64,000 nucleotides of DNA from the NCBI GenBank assembly GCA_030529825.1, contig JAUMWD010000003.1:55631-119630 (forward strand), given 5' to 3'. This DNA comes from Bacillota bacterium (GTDB lineage Bacteria; Bacillota; Clostridia; Oscillospirales; Oscillospiraceae). Made by a program: the position numbers and the translations under genes. The notes beneath the pieces were generated by a model. The model was not told the origin of the DNA. It worked only from the letters and a program-made list of their open reading frames with translations, and did no database searches. This document shows, piece after piece, positions 50,093 to 59,983 of the stretch (position 1 is its first letter; each line of letters opens with the position of its first letter).

Positions 50093-51062
50093 CCCCGAAT
50101 ATGCAAAGCTGAATGAATACATCGAAGGCGGAACTGCGGAAACCTTTGAGTTTGAGTGCGAATACGGAAAGGTCTGCAGCATCTACATAAAGCGCAGTGT
50201 GCCTTATCTTATTGACGGAGAGCAGTATTACGATGCAATAACGCCCTACGGCTACGGCGGGCCTGTTGTTGTTGAAGCGAGCGACAGAGAAAAGCTTCTC
50301 CCTGCATATGCCGAGGCATATAAAAAGCACTGTTCAGACGAGAAAATTGTTGATGAATTTGTAAGGTTTCATCCTCTGGCAGAGAATGCAAAAGACTTTG
50401 GCGGAATATATGAAACGATTTTCAGCCGCAATACTCTCGCGATTGATACTGCGGACCCCGAGTTTCAAATGACACAGTTTGTATCTACCTGCAGAAACAA
50501 AATCCGAAAGGCCGCAAAACGCGGAGTGACGGTTGACGTTGATACCGAATGCAGAGAGTTTGACGATTTCATCGAGATTTACTACAAGACGATGAACAAG
50601 AACGATGCAACGGATTACTATTATTTTGAAAAGCCGTATTTTGAACAGATGCGTGATATTCCCGGCTATGACCTTATCATGATAAATGCTCGTTTAGAGG
50701 GCAAGCTGATAGGCTCGGCACTGTTTATGTGCTCAGATAAGAATATGCACTATCATTTGTCGGCAACGGACCCCGAATACTATTCCTACGCGGCAAACAA
50801 TCTTATCCTTTCAACAGCGGCAGAATACGGCCATGCTCACGGATTTGAGTGGCTGCACATGGGCGGCGGCCTGTCTTCCTCGCATGAAGACCCTCTTTTC
50901 CAGTTTAAGAGAAGCTTCGGAAGAACCGATAGAAATCTTAAAGAGTTTTACATCGGCAAGGCAATATTTATGCCGGAAATATATGAAAAGCTCTGCGAAG
51001 AGGCGCGGAAAAACGGAATAGAGGCAGGCAGCTTCTTCCCCGAATACAGAGCCGCACATTGA
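50076..51062 (+). CDS. GNAT/FemAB-like transferase
   Basis: This 328-residue protein resembles the BioF2/FemAB-like GNAT group that transfers acyl or aminoacyl groups. The N-terminal half has SVPYLIDGEQYYDAITPYGYG, the dYxtPYGYgGP pattern typical of this group. The C-terminal half has FVSTCRNKIRKAAKRGV, the basic helix at the start of the second GNAT domain, and LIGSALFMCSDKNMHYHLSA with GGGLSSSHEDPLFQFKRSFG. No signal peptide. With the ATP-grasp ligase and the aminotransferase it may add an amino-acid or acyl group to the glycan; this is inferred from clustering. Confidence 0.8.
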   Translation: MDIYFNPEYAKLNEYIEGGTAETFEFECEYGKVCSIYIKRSVPYLIDGEQYYDAITPYGYGGPVVVEASDREKLLPAYAEAYKKHCSDEKIVDEFVRFHPLAENAKDFGGIYETIFSRNTLAIDTADPEFQMTQFVSTCRNKIRKAAKRGVTVDVDTECREFDDFIEIYYKTMNKNDATDYYYFEKPYFEQMRDIPGYDLIMINARLEGKLIGSALFMCSDKNMHYHLSATDPEYYSYAANNLILSTAAEYGHAHGFEWLHMGGGLSSSHEDPLFQFKRSFGRTDRNLKEFYIGKAIFMPEIYEKLCEEARKNGIEAGSFFPEYRAAH

Positions 51063-51071
51063 GGTGAAACA

Positions 51072-52157
51072 ATGAGAATACTGATTGCTGCAAATGACAG
51101 CGACGGACTGTACTTTTTCAGACGGGATCTGATAAAGAGATTTATTGACGACGGACATGAGGTGTATGTTTCCCTGCCTGACGGAGACTGGACCGAAAGC
51201 CTGGTTGAGATGGGCTGCCATTTCATAGAAACGCCTGTTGACCGCCGCGGGATAAACATAAAAAACGATATTAAGCTTCTCATAAAGTATTTCAAGATAA
51301 TAAAAAGCGTTAAGCCGGACTTGGTTATTACTTATACGATAAAGCCCAATGTATACTGCGGACTTGCAGCTCGGCTGAAGCGAATTCCTTATGCGGTGAA
51401 TATAACGGGCCTGGGCACCGCTCTTCAGGGCAAGGGCGTGCTGAAGGAAATTGCCAAGCTGCTTTACCATATCGGCTGCGGAAAGGCAAAGGTTGCGTTC
51501 ACGGAGAATCCCGGCAACCGCGATGAGCTTTGCAGGATGAAGCTGTTCAAGCCTGAAAAAATGTGCGTGCTTCACGGAGCGGGAGTGAATACAGAGCACT
51601 TCGCTTTTGAGGAATATCCGCCCGAAAATGAAAAAACCCATTTCCTTTTCATAGGAAGAATAATGCAGGAAAAGGGCATTGACGAATACTTTGCCGCAGC
51701 GGATAAACTCCTTGCCGACGGATACGATGCGGACTTTCGCATTGCAGGTACATATGATGAGGATGAATACAGACAGCAGATTGAGCAGCGGATTAAGTCG
51801 GACAGGTTTATTTACCATGGCTGGCTAACCGATATAAGACCTGCAATAAAAGCGGCGCATTGCTTTGTCCTCCCGAGCTGGCACGAGGGCATGGCAAACA
51901 CTTTGCTTGAAAGCGCTGCAATGGGAAGACCGCTGATTACAAGCAATATTCACGGCTGTATGGAAGCGGTTAACGGAGAGGAAAACGGCTTCCTCTGCGA
52001 AGTCAGAAATGCAGACAGCCTTTATGCCGCGATGAAGCGGTTTGCCGACCTGCCTTATGCGAAAAAAGCCGAGATGGGCAGAGCGTCGAGAGATTATATT
52101 TGCAAGGTGTTTGAAAAGAAGCAGGTTGTTGAAGAAACGGTAAAACACCTTTATTGA
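51072..52157 (+). CDS. Glycosyltransferase family 4
   Basis: This 361-residue GT-B enzyme is a retaining GT4. The N-terminal domain begins MRILIAANDSDGLYFFRRDL and has VITYTIKPNVYCGLAARL, as in CapM/galactosyltransferase-type proteins. The C-terminal donor domain has HFLFIGRIMQEKGIDEYFAA and the EX7E motif in WHEGMANTLLESAAMGRP. It transfers one sugar onto the lipid-linked repeat unit in the cytoplasm; donor and linkage are unknown. It follows the GNAT gene by 9 nt. Confidence 0.9.
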   Translation: MRILIAANDSDGLYFFRRDLIKRFIDDGHEVYVSLPDGDWTESLVEMGCHFIETPVDRRGINIKNDIKLLIKYFKIIKSVKPDLVITYTIKPNVYCGLAARLKRIPYAVNITGLGTALQGKGVLKEIAKLLYHIGCGKAKVAFTENPGNRDELCRMKLFKPEKMCVLHGAGVNTEHFAFEEYPPENEKTHFLFIGRIMQEKGIDEYFAAADKLLADGYDADFRIAGTYDEDEYRQQIEQRIKSDRFIYHGWLTDIRPAIKAAHCFVLPSWHEGMANTLLESAAMGRPLITSNIHGCMEAVNGEENGFLCEVRNADSLYAAMKRFADLPYAKKAEMGRASRDYICKVFEKKQVVEETVKHLY

Positions 52158-52168
52158 GGATGAGGAAG

Positions 52169-53362
52169 ATGGATTTGGTATTTGTTTATGAGGACAAAAT
52201 CGCGCAGGATACGGAGGGCAATTACTACACGGGCTCTGCCTTTTCCCAGGCGGTGTTTGACCGCTATCTGCAGCACTTTGACCGCATAACACTTCTTATG
52301 CGCAAGGCACAGATTGCTCCCGATGATACCGAGGCGCTGGCGAGAATGAACAAACTGAATACCGAGAAGATAGATGTTGTCATTCTGCCCGACCTTACGG
52401 CAAGCATCAGAAATTATTTCAGCATAAAGCTTCGCCGTGAGTTTAAGAGAATTGTAATTGAAAACATCACCCCCGACAGAGCGGTTATAATACGCGCGCC
52501 GTCAGACAGCGGAACCATTGCCGCAAAATACTGCCGTAAAATCGGCAAACCGTTTTTGGTTGAGGCGGTTGGCTGCCCCTGGGACAGCCTGTGGAATCAC
52601 AGTCTGCGCGGAAAAATAATGGCGCCGGGCGCATGGCTGGATTTCCGCAGGACAATGAAGCTTGCTTCTTATGCAGTATATGTAACAAGTGAGTTCCTGC
52701 AGCGCAGATATCCCACGCAGGGTGCGCAGTCGGCAATCTCCGATGTTGAGCTTCAGCCAATGGATAACAGTATCCTTGAAAAACGCCTTGAAAAAATTGA
52801 GGCTCATTCCGGAAAGATAAAGCTTGCAACGGCCGCTGCAGTAAATGTTGCCTTCAAGGGACAGCGTTTTGTAATTGAAGCCCTTGCAAAACTGAAAGCC
52901 GCAGGAAATACGAATTTTGAGTATCACATGGCAGGCGGCGGTGATAATTCCGCGCTGAAAAATCTTGCGGAACAGCTTGGCGTTTCCGACCAGGTGGTGT
53001 TTGAGGGAATACTGCCCCACGACAGAATGTTTGCGTGGCTTGACGATATGGATTTGTATATTCAGCCCAGTCTGCAGGAGGGACTGCCAAGAGCAGTGGT
53101 TGAGGCTATGAGCCGAGGCTTGCCTGCTCTCGGAGCGAGAACGGGTGGCATACCCGAGCTTTTGGGAGAGAAGTACATCTTCGCCAGAAAGTGCGTTGAC
53201 GAGATTGCAAAGCTTCTGCCCGCCATAAGCAAAGATGAAATGCTGACTATGGCGAAAAACAATTTTGAACACGCGAAGGATTTTCAGAGAGAGCTTCTGG
53301 AAAAGAAGAGATATGATTTTTATGCCGCATTCGCAAGGACGGCAAAAGGAGAAAAAGCATGA
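52169..53362 (+). CDS. Glycosyltransferase family 4
   Basis: This 398-residue GT-B enzyme has an unusual N-terminal half (MDLVFVYEDKIAQDTEGNYY) and a standard GT4 C-terminal half: FEGILPHDRMFAWLDDMDLY with QPSLQEGLPRAVVEAMSRG, the EX7E pair being in EGLPRAVVE. An ATG at 52169 is favoured, with GAGG 9 nt upstream; two in-frame starts 9 and 15 nt earlier are possible. It overlaps the next glycosyltransferase by ATGA. Predicted to add a sugar to the repeat unit. Confidence 0.88.
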   Translation: MDLVFVYEDKIAQDTEGNYYTGSAFSQAVFDRYLQHFDRITLLMRKAQIAPDDTEALARMNKLNTEKIDVVILPDLTASIRNYFSIKLRREFKRIVIENITPDRAVIIRAPSDSGTIAAKYCRKIGKPFLVEAVGCPWDSLWNHSLRGKIMAPGAWLDFRRTMKLASYAVYVTSEFLQRRYPTQGAQSAISDVELQPMDNSILEKRLEKIEAHSGKIKLATAAAVNVAFKGQRFVIEALAKLKAAGNTNFEYHMAGGGDNSALKNLAEQLGVSDQVVFEGILPHDRMFAWLDDMDLYIQPSLQEGLPRAVVEAMSRGLPALGARTGGIPELLGEKYIFARKCVDEIAKLLPAISKDEMLTMAKNNFEHAKDFQRELLEKKRYDFYAAFARTAKGEKA

Positions 53363-54462
53363 GCGAACCAATAAGAGTGCTGCATATATTCGGGGCGCTG
53401 AATCCCGGCGGCGTGGAAACTCTCGTTATGAATATCTACCGATGCATTGACAGAGAAAAGGTCCAGTTTGACTTTGCTCTTACAGAAGGCAAAAAGAGCT
53501 TCTTTGATGATGAGGTTCTTTCTCTTGGCGGCAGAATTTTTTACTTCGACAAGAGCAAAAATATGCAGCAGAATCTGACGGAGATATTTGAAACAAAGGG
53601 ACCGTTCAAGGTAATGCACAGCCATGTGTATTTTTATTCGGGTCTTGTACTGCGAAACGCGAAAAAGCACGGTGTTCCCGTGCGAATTGCCCACGCGCAC
53701 AACACCTCCTTCGGACAGATTTACACTCTTAAACGCAGAGCTTATGAATGGCTCATGCGAAAGCTTATTCTGCAGAATGCAACCGATATGCTGGGCTGCT
53801 CAACCGATGCCTGCGAATTCGTGTTCGGAGAAGGCTGCATGGATGACCCACGCTGCAGCGTAATGTGCAACGGCTTTGATGTAAGCGCCTTTGAATACAG
53901 TAAAGAAAAAGGAGACCGCATAAGAGAAATGTACGGTCTCGAGGGTAAAACCGTTATAGGTCATGTCGGAAGATTTGAAGACCAGAAAAACCACACTCAG
54001 CTTGTGGAGCAGTTTGCGGCAATTCATAAGAAAGACGGGAACACTGCGCTTCTGATGGTAGGCAGAGGAAGCCTTATGGACAGCATCAAGGAAAAGTGCA
54101 AGAAGCTCGGAATTTATGATGCCTGCGTTTTTGCGGGGGCGCAAAAGGATACTCCGTCTTATTACAGCGCTATGGATGTTTTTCTGTTCCCCTCGCTGTA
54201 TGAAGGTCTGGGCTCTGTGCTTATTGAAGCGCAGGCAAACGGTCTCCATGTGGTAACATCAAAAACCGTTGTTCCCGATGATATAGATGTTACGGGCAAT
54301 GCAGCATTTGTGCCATTGGAAGCGCCTGCGGATGAGTGGGCAGATGCAGTTCTTGCCGCTGCGGAAAGAATAACGGACAACCTGCCTAACAAAAAAGTAA
54401 AAGAAACCTATGACATAAAAACCGTCACAGACGGCTTGTGCAAAATTTATTTCAGAGATTAA
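53359..54462 (+). CDS. Glycosyltransferase family 4 (EpsF-like)
   Basis: This 367-residue GT4 enzyme resembles EpsF: VLHIFGALNPGGVETLVMN at the N-terminus (the GGvE motif), IAHAHNTSFGQI in the acceptor region, TVIGHVGRFEDQKNHTQLVE and FLFPSLYEGLGSVLIEAQAN in the donor domain, with EX7E in EGLGSVLIE. It is coupled to the previous gene (ATGA). Donor sugar unknown. Confidence 0.9.
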   Translation: MSEPIRVLHIFGALNPGGVETLVMNIYRCIDREKVQFDFALTEGKKSFFDDEVLSLGGRIFYFDKSKNMQQNLTEIFETKGPFKVMHSHVYFYSGLVLRNAKKHGVPVRIAHAHNTSFGQIYTLKRRAYEWLMRKLILQNATDMLGCSTDACEFVFGEGCMDDPRCSVMCNGFDVSAFEYSKEKGDRIREMYGLEGKTVIGHVGRFEDQKNHTQLVEQFAAIHKKDGNTALLMVGRGSLMDSIKEKCKKLGIYDACVFAGAQKDTPSYYSAMDVFLFPSLYEGLGSVLIEAQANGLHVVTSKTVVPDDIDVTGNAAFVPLEAPADEWADAVLAAAERITDNLPNKKVKETYDIKTVTDGLCKIYFRD

Positions 54463-54465
54463 ATC

Positions 54466-55677
54466 TTGACGGTATACAATATGGATAATCAGAGATTACA
54501 ACAGAATAGCTATATAGGGCACAGAATTTCATTTGTGTGTCTTGTGCTATGCGGTGTTCTTGCCCTCATTCTCGGAGTGCAGCCGAAGCTGCCGTCTTCC
54601 GTAACACAGCTTTTAAGACCTGCCTTCATAGCGATTTGCCTTTTGACACTGCATTTGGGCGGCTATTATAAGCTGGGAGCAACGAAATACCAGCTGCTTA
54701 ATCTCGCTTACTTTACGATTATTTTCTTCATGTTCCCAATTCACTCAAACGCAATTATGACCTATGTGAGCATTTTACTGTTTATCATTTTCTTTGTTTT
54801 TGCAGCCAACAGAAAATGGTCAAGGAGAGAAATTGCGCTTATTCTGCTTGCAGTTGTGGTCGCCTGTGATATTCAGGCTGTGCTGATTTTGTATTCAAAC
54901 CCCGACTTGCTGAAAAGCAGCGGTTCATCACACCTTGACTTCCTTGGAGTAACCGTTAACAGAAACCCGGTCGCATTTGCCATAACTCCGGGAACACTGT
55001 GCGGTATGCTTGTGTTCCTGTATGGAGGAAACAGAAAATCAGCATTCAGTAAACTGTTCTATCTGATGAGCTGCCTTATCTGCTCATTTGCCGTATTTGC
55101 GCTAGGCTGCCGAAGCGCATTCCTGTCAGCAGCGGCGGGCTTAACCTGCATAGTGTGGCAAAAGACCAGAGACGGTGTGACCTATCAGGATAGATTCTGG
55201 AGAAGAGCGCTTGCGGTTTCAGTAATCCTGCTGGTCGTTTTTGCCGCGTATAAGGTGTCGGCAGGTACCTATAGCGCGAGACTGTTTGATTTTTCAGATG
55301 CGGATGACAACAGCGGCCGAGATGTGCTTTGGGAAGAAGCGTGGAATTGTATTGACGAAAATCCGGTGTTCGGCAACGGCTTCGGATATTGGGAAGAATC
55401 GGGTCACGAGATGGGCACCCATAATACCTTCCTTACCTTTATGGTAAGCACCGGCTGGGTGGGCGGAATACTGCTGGGCTGGTTCCTGCTGATGTCGCTG
55501 CTTGAAATACTGAAAACACGAAATCTTATTCCGCTTTCGTTTATGGCGGAATTGCTGCTCCATTCCTGGACGGAGCCGCTTATGGACTACTACGCGTATG
55601 TTCCGCTGATACTGGCATTTATACTTACAAGGTATCTGCAGCATAAAAGCAATGACCTGAGAACAATTTTCGCATGA
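54466..55677 (+). CDS. O-antigen ligase/polymerase-like membrane protein (Wzy)
   Basis: This 403-residue integral membrane protein has about ten TM segments and one large outside loop before the last ones. The loop carries the Wzy_C/O-antigen ligase pattern: SGRDVLWEEAWNCIDENPVF followed by GNGFGYWEESG and GTHNTFLTFMVSTGW. It is the expected polymerase of lipid-linked repeat units outside the membrane. The start is uncertain: a TTG (54466) or an ATG (54481), neither with a good ribosome binding site, so its translation may depend on coupling to the preceding gene, which ends 3 nt upstream. Confidence 0.85.
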   Translation: MTVYNMDNQRLQQNSYIGHRISFVCLVLCGVLALILGVQPKLPSSVTQLLRPAFIAICLLTLHLGGYYKLGATKYQLLNLAYFTIIFFMFPIHSNAIMTYVSILLFIIFFVFAANRKWSRREIALILLAVVVACDIQAVLILYSNPDLLKSSGSSHLDFLGVTVNRNPVAFAITPGTLCGMLVFLYGGNRKSAFSKLFYLMSCLICSFAVFALGCRSAFLSAAAGLTCIVWQKTRDGVTYQDRFWRRALAVSVILLVVFAAYKVSAGTYSARLFDFSDADDNSGRDVLWEEAWNCIDENPVFGNGFGYWEESGHEMGTHNTFLTFMVSTGWVGGILLGWFLLMSLLEILKTRNLIPLSFMAELLLHSWTEPLMDYYAYVPLILAFILTRYLQHKSNDLRTIFA

Positions 55678-55691
55678 GAAAAGAGAAAACT

Positions 55692-56939
55692 ATGAGAATA
55701 CTCTATATAGCATTTGACAATCCAGCGGTGGATACAATCCTCGGCGGAATGAATGATGAAACACTGGCGGGACTTCCTGCGTTCTACTATCCGTTTAAGA
55801 TGCTGCTTGAAAAAGGCAACACAATTGATATGCTGCTTGTTTCGGACTTAAACCATGAGGTTGTGGAAAGTGAGCATTTCAAAAAGGATAATTTTATTCA
55901 GCTGCGACCGATACCCGGCAAAATGGGAACCTTGATATTCCCGTTTTATCTGGCAAGGGAAACAAGAAAACTGCTTAAATCACGCCATTATGATTTTGTG
56001 TACGGTATGGCGGAAGGCTCGCATATGGGTGTGCGTGCGGCAGCTAAGATGGGCATTCCCTGCGCTTTGCGTCAGTTCGGTACGCAGGAAATGGCAAATG
56101 TGCTGGAGCCTATGAAAAAGGGCTTGCGCCGCTGGCTTAAGTCGCTGAAGGACTATACCTACATAACCCTTTCAATGATAAGCAAAAAAAGCTTTTTGCT
56201 GGCAACAAATGACGGCAGCAGAGCAGATGAGCTTTATGACATTCTCGGCGTAAAGAGAAAGAAGTTCGACTTCTATTTCTGGCGCTCCGCCGTTATGATT
56301 CCCAAAGAACAACCGATTGTCAATCTCGACACATCCGGAAACTATCCTGACGAATATGATTCGCTGAGTCTTTCAATGGTAGGGCGTATTGCGGATGTGA
56401 AAAGGCAGGACAGAGCTGCGAAAATTCTCGGAGAGGTACACAAGCGAGGTGTGAAAATGCACCTGTATCTCATCGGCGATGTCAGCAGTCAGGAGATGCT
56501 CGACGCAACAAAGAAAGTTATAGAAGAATACGGCATTGAGGACTATGTGCATTTTGTGGGCGGACAGCCGCAGAGCGTTTGCCGAAGGTATGCAAGAAAT
56601 TCGCTTGCAACACTGCTTGTGAGTGAATGGAACAGAGTAAATATCTTCTATGAGGTCATGGGAGAAGGTAGCGTTGTGCTTACAAACAACAACCACTCCA
56701 TCGATGAGTTCATTGAGGACAATGAAAACTGCATTGTTTACGATACCGAAGCAGAGGCTGCGGAAAGACTCGTTGCCTTGATGGAAGATAAAGAGAAAAT
56801 TGAAAAGATTCGCGCAAACGCGCACAAAACCGCGATAGATAAGTTTATGACGCTGGAGCGCCGCTTCGGCATGGAAGCACAGCTCGTCATGGACACTGCT
56901 GAGGGAAAAGACACAAAAGCCTATCCGGATATTATCTGA
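55692..56939 (+). CDS. GT-B glycosyltransferase (GT4-like, variant)
   Basis: This 415-residue protein has MRILYIAFDNPAVDTILGGM at the N-terminus and GT4-like donor-domain features: LSMVGRIADVKRQDRAAKIL and VHFVGGQPQSVCRRYARNSL. The usual EX7E is not exact; the region reads SEWNRVNIFYEVMGEG, with eight residues between the two Glu. It may be a divergent but active transferase. The ATG at 55692 is chosen over 55674, which overlaps the Wzy stop as ATGA; neither has a strong ribosome binding site. Confidence 0.8.
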   Translation: MRILYIAFDNPAVDTILGGMNDETLAGLPAFYYPFKMLLEKGNTIDMLLVSDLNHEVVESEHFKKDNFIQLRPIPGKMGTLIFPFYLARETRKLLKSRHYDFVYGMAEGSHMGVRAAAKMGIPCALRQFGTQEMANVLEPMKKGLRRWLKSLKDYTYITLSMISKKSFLLATNDGSRADELYDILGVKRKKFDFYFWRSAVMIPKEQPIVNLDTSGNYPDEYDSLSLSMVGRIADVKRQDRAAKILGEVHKRGVKMHLYLIGDVSSQEMLDATKKVIEEYGIEDYVHFVGGQPQSVCRRYARNSLATLLVSEWNRVNIFYEVMGEGSVVLTNNNHSIDEFIEDNENCIVYDTEAEAAERLVALMEDKEKIEKIRANAHKTAIDKFMTLERRFGMEAQLVMDTAEGKDTKAYPDII

Positions 56940-56948
56940 GGAGAAAAA

Positions 56949-58790
56949 ATGAAGTATCAGGAATCGGATTATTCAAAGATAAAGCTTATAATTTGGGACC
57001 TTGACGAAACCTTTTGGGAGGGAACATTCTCAGAAGGCGATGTTGTATGTCCACAGGAACATATCGAGCTTTTGCACCTGCTCACCGAAACGGGTGTGGT
57101 AAACAGCATCTGCAGCAAAAACGATGATGCCCCCACAAGAGCAAAGCTCACCGACATCGGCGCAATGGAATACTTTGTGTTCCCATCAATTAACTGGGAA
57201 GCAAAAGGAAAACGCATAAAGCAGATAATTGAGGATATGCAGCTTCGTCCCGCAAATGTGCTGTTCCTGGACGATAACCATCTGAACATTGCAGAGGCGG
57301 AGTTCTACTGTCCCGAGATTATGACCGCAGGTCCCGAGGTGATTCCTGCACTTATTAAGTGCGCTCAGACGCAGTTTGACTCCGGCAAGCGCAAGAACCG
57401 TATGCAGCAGTATCGAATCCTCGAGCAGAAAAGCTCCGAAAGAGAGGATTTTGGCTCCAACGAGGAATTTCTGACTGCAAGCTGCATTCAGGTGCTTATA
57501 TCCGAGGACTGCACTGACAAGGCAGAGCGTATCTGCGAGCTGAATAAGCGCGCAAATCAGCTTAACTTCACCAAAAACCGCGTTGAGCTTGACGAAATTG
57601 AGCGGGTGCTGAACGACCCCGAATACCGCTGCGGCACCGTTGCGGTTTCCGACAGATACGGTGATTACGGCATTACGGGCTTTTACTGCGTGGATATCCG
57701 GGCAAACAGACTTCTGCACTTCTGCTTCTCCTGCCGCACAATGGGCATGGGCGTTGAGCAGTATGTGTACAAGTATCTGAACAGACCTCAGCTTGAGATA
57801 GTCGGTGAAATCTCCAGCGACCCCAATGTACCCGAAGACCCATTCTGGATAAATAATAGCGAAGCAAAAGAGAAAAAAGACTCGTTTGAAATTGATAAAA
57901 AGGTTCTGTTCAAGGGCCCCTGCGACCTGTGGTCAGTCTGCAATTTCTTTTCGGATAATTCAATTGCCACGGAATTTACTTACGATACGGCGAAAAACGG
58001 TGCTATTGACTACGGCCTGAACCATACAAACACTATGCTGAACGCAGCGCTTCTGCCGCAGGAAGAAATTGACGAGCTGTCAAAGCTTCCTTTTGCGGGA
58101 GAAAAGACTTATTCCAAAGCGCTGTTTTCGGGCGAATATCAGGTCATACTGCTTTCCGTGCTGATGGACGGAATGATGGCACGCTACCGCAACAAAAAAA
58201 CGGGAAGAATTGTCGTCTGGGGTGACTGGTGCATTGACATCACGAATCCGGACAATTGGGACAAGCTTATTGCCAAAGAAATCGAAACATACAGTCTGAA
58301 TTTTGACAGAGAGTTCCTTGAAGAGTTTTCTGAAGAATGGGAATATCTCGGTCAGATACCGATAGACGAAACCGTAGCAAACTTCATAAAAATCAGAGAG
58401 CTTCTGCCGGAGGAAACGGTGCTGATTCTTTCTCTCGGCTCGGAAATTCCGTATGAAAAGAATACAGACCCGGTTTATTTCGAGCGCGAAAAATACAATG
58501 TTGAATTAAACAGAAAGCTGGAAGCGGCATTTTCCGATGTGCCGAATACTTATCTGCTTAATACAACGGATTTGATAACATCGCAAAACGATTTCAATGA
58601 CGGAATCACACATTTCCGTAAGCCCGTATATTACAGAATGGCAAACGAAATCAACCGTATTCTTAATGAGTCGGGTATCGGTATGAATCAGCGCGGAAAG
58701 GCGTATATGGTATATGCCAGCGCCCGTCAAAAGCTTTGGCAGAATGAAACGGTCAGAAAAGTTTACTATAAGTTGAGAGGAATAAAATGA
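56949..58790 (+). CDS. FkbH-like protein: HAD-IIIC phosphatase + GNAT + SGNH-like domain
   Basis: This 613-residue multidomain protein has three parts. Residues about 10-150 are a HAD-IIIC domain: [18 protein letters not shown] (Asp nucleophile, DxDE), CSKNDDAP and [14 protein letters not shown]. About 160-300 is the FkbH GNAT-like domain with [15 protein letters not shown] and [11 protein letters not shown]. About 310-613 has SGNH-like traits ([40 protein letters not shown]). FkbH enzymes make glyceryl-S-ACP from a glycolytic bisphosphate in polyketide pathways. Here, in a glycan operon with no ACP seen, it may prepare and transfer a glyceryl/lactyl-type decoration. That role is inferred. 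Confidence 0.82.
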   Translation: MKYQESDYSKIKLIIWDLDETFWEGTFSEGDVVCPQEHIELLHLLTETGVVNSICSKNDDAPTRAKLTDIGAMEYFVFPSINWEAKGKRIKQIIEDMQLRPANVLFLDDNHLNIAEAEFYCPEIMTAGPEVIPALIKCAQTQFDSGKRKNRMQQYRILEQKSSEREDFGSNEEFLTASCIQVLISEDCTDKAERICELNKRANQLNFTKNRVELDEIERVLNDPEYRCGTVAVSDRYGDYGITGFYCVDIRANRLLHFCFSCRTMGMGVEQYVYKYLNRPQLEIVGEISSDPNVPEDPFWINNSEAKEKKDSFEIDKKVLFKGPCDLWSVCNFFSDNSIATEFTYDTAKNGAIDYGLNHTNTMLNAALLPQEEIDELSKLPFAGEKTYSKALFSGEYQVILLSVLMDGMMARYRNKKTGRIVVWGDWCIDITNPDNWDKLIAKEIETYSLNFDREFLEEFSEEWEYLGQIPIDETVANFIKIRELLPEETVLILSLGSEIPYEKNTDPVYFEREKYNVELNRKLEAAFSDVPNTYLLNTTDLITSQNDFNDGITHFRKPVYYRMANEINRILNESGIGMNQRGKAYMVYASARQKLWQNETVRKVYYKLRGIK

Positions 58791-59971
58791 GAATTGCAGT
58801 TGCAGGTGTGGGATATGTGGGCCTTGCCCAGGCAGTGCTGCTTGCACAGCATCACGAGGTGAAGGCAATCACAACAACTCCCGCAAAGGTAGAAAAAATA
58901 AACAGCGGCATATCGCCTATCGTGGACAAGGAAATATCCGAATATATGAAAAAGGATATTAAGCTCACCGCTACTATGGACGCGGAGAGCGCATACCGCG
59001 AGGCAGAGCTTATTATTATCGCAACACCCACAGACTATGACCCCGAGAAGAACCTTTTTAACACCTCCACGGTTGAATTCGTTCTCAACCTTGTGAGTAA
59101 GGTAAATCCCGAGGCACTGGTTGTAATAAAGTCCACTGTACCCGTGGGATATGCCGAGAGTGTTGTGGAGAAATTCGGCTGCAAGCGCTTGCTTTTCTCA
59201 CCTGAATTTCTGCGCGAGGGCAAGGCGCTGTATGACAATCTGCATCCCAGTCGCATCGTTGTGGGTACACCGAAAAACAGTACAGCCACTAAGGCAGATG
59301 CAGAGCTCTTTGCATCACTGCTTCTCGAGGGCTCTCTTGAAGAGAATACCCCTGTGCTCTTCACCAATTCTACCGAGGCGGAAGCAATAAAGCTTTTTGC
59401 CAATACATATCTCGCGGTGCGAGTAAGCTACTTTAACGAGCTTGATACCTACTGCGAAATGAATGACCTTGATACCCGTCAGATAATCGATGGTGTTTGC
59501 CTTGACCCCCGCATTGGTGCGCACTATAACAACCCGTCCTTCGGCTACGGCGGTTACTGTCTGCCCAAGGATACCAAGCAGCTTGTTGCAAACTTCGGAA
59601 GCATTCCCAATAAGATTATCCGCGCCTCCGTTGCGGCAAATGACGAGCGCAAGGACCATATTGCGCGTATGATTATGAAGAAAGCAAACGGCGGTGTTGT
59701 CGGCGTATACCGCCTGACCATGAAGGCGGGCTCCGATAACTTCCGCGAGAGCAGCATACGCGGTGTTATTGCAAGACTCAAGGCAGCGGGCGCAGATGTA
59801 ATCATTTACGAGCCCACACTTAAAACCGACCGCTTTGAGGGCAATCCCGTGGTTGCTGATTTGGCTGAATTCAAAGAAAAATCCGCCGTCATCGTGGCAA
59901 ATCGTATGGAAGATTGCCTGCGTGACACAGCGGAAAAGGTGTATACAAGAGACCTGTATTGCAGGGATTAA
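58787..59971 (+). CDS. ugd: UDP-glucose 6-dehydrogenase
   Basis: The enzyme oxidises UDP-glucose to UDP-glucuronate with two NAD+. The N-terminal NAD domain is [19 protein letters not shown], with [10 protein letters not shown] and [15 protein letters not shown]. The middle domain has [20 protein letters not shown], and the catalytic Cys is in [15 protein letters not shown] (about residue 257). At 394 residues it is full length for the short bacterial type. It overlaps the FkbH-like gene by ATGA. It predicts glucuronic or a derived uronic acid in the polymer. Confidence 0.93.
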   Translation: MRIAVAGVGYVGLAQAVLLAQHHEVKAITTTPAKVEKINSGISPIVDKEISEYMKKDIKLTATMDAESAYREAELIIIATPTDYDPEKNLFNTSTVEFVLNLVSKVNPEALVVIKSTVPVGYAESVVEKFGCKRLLFSPEFLREGKALYDNLHPSRIVVGTPKNSTATKADAELFASLLLEGSLEENTPVLFTNSTEAEAIKLFANTYLAVRVSYFNELDTYCEMNDLDTRQIIDGVCLDPRIGAHYNNPSFGYGGYCLPKDTKQLVANFGSIPNKIIRASVAANDERKDHIARMIMKKANGGVVGVYRLTMKAGSDNFRESSIRGVIARLKAAGADVIIYEPTLKTDRFEGNPVVADLAEFKEKSAVIVANRMEDCLRDTAEKVYTRDLYCRD

Positions 59972-59983
59972 AGGAGAATTCAT

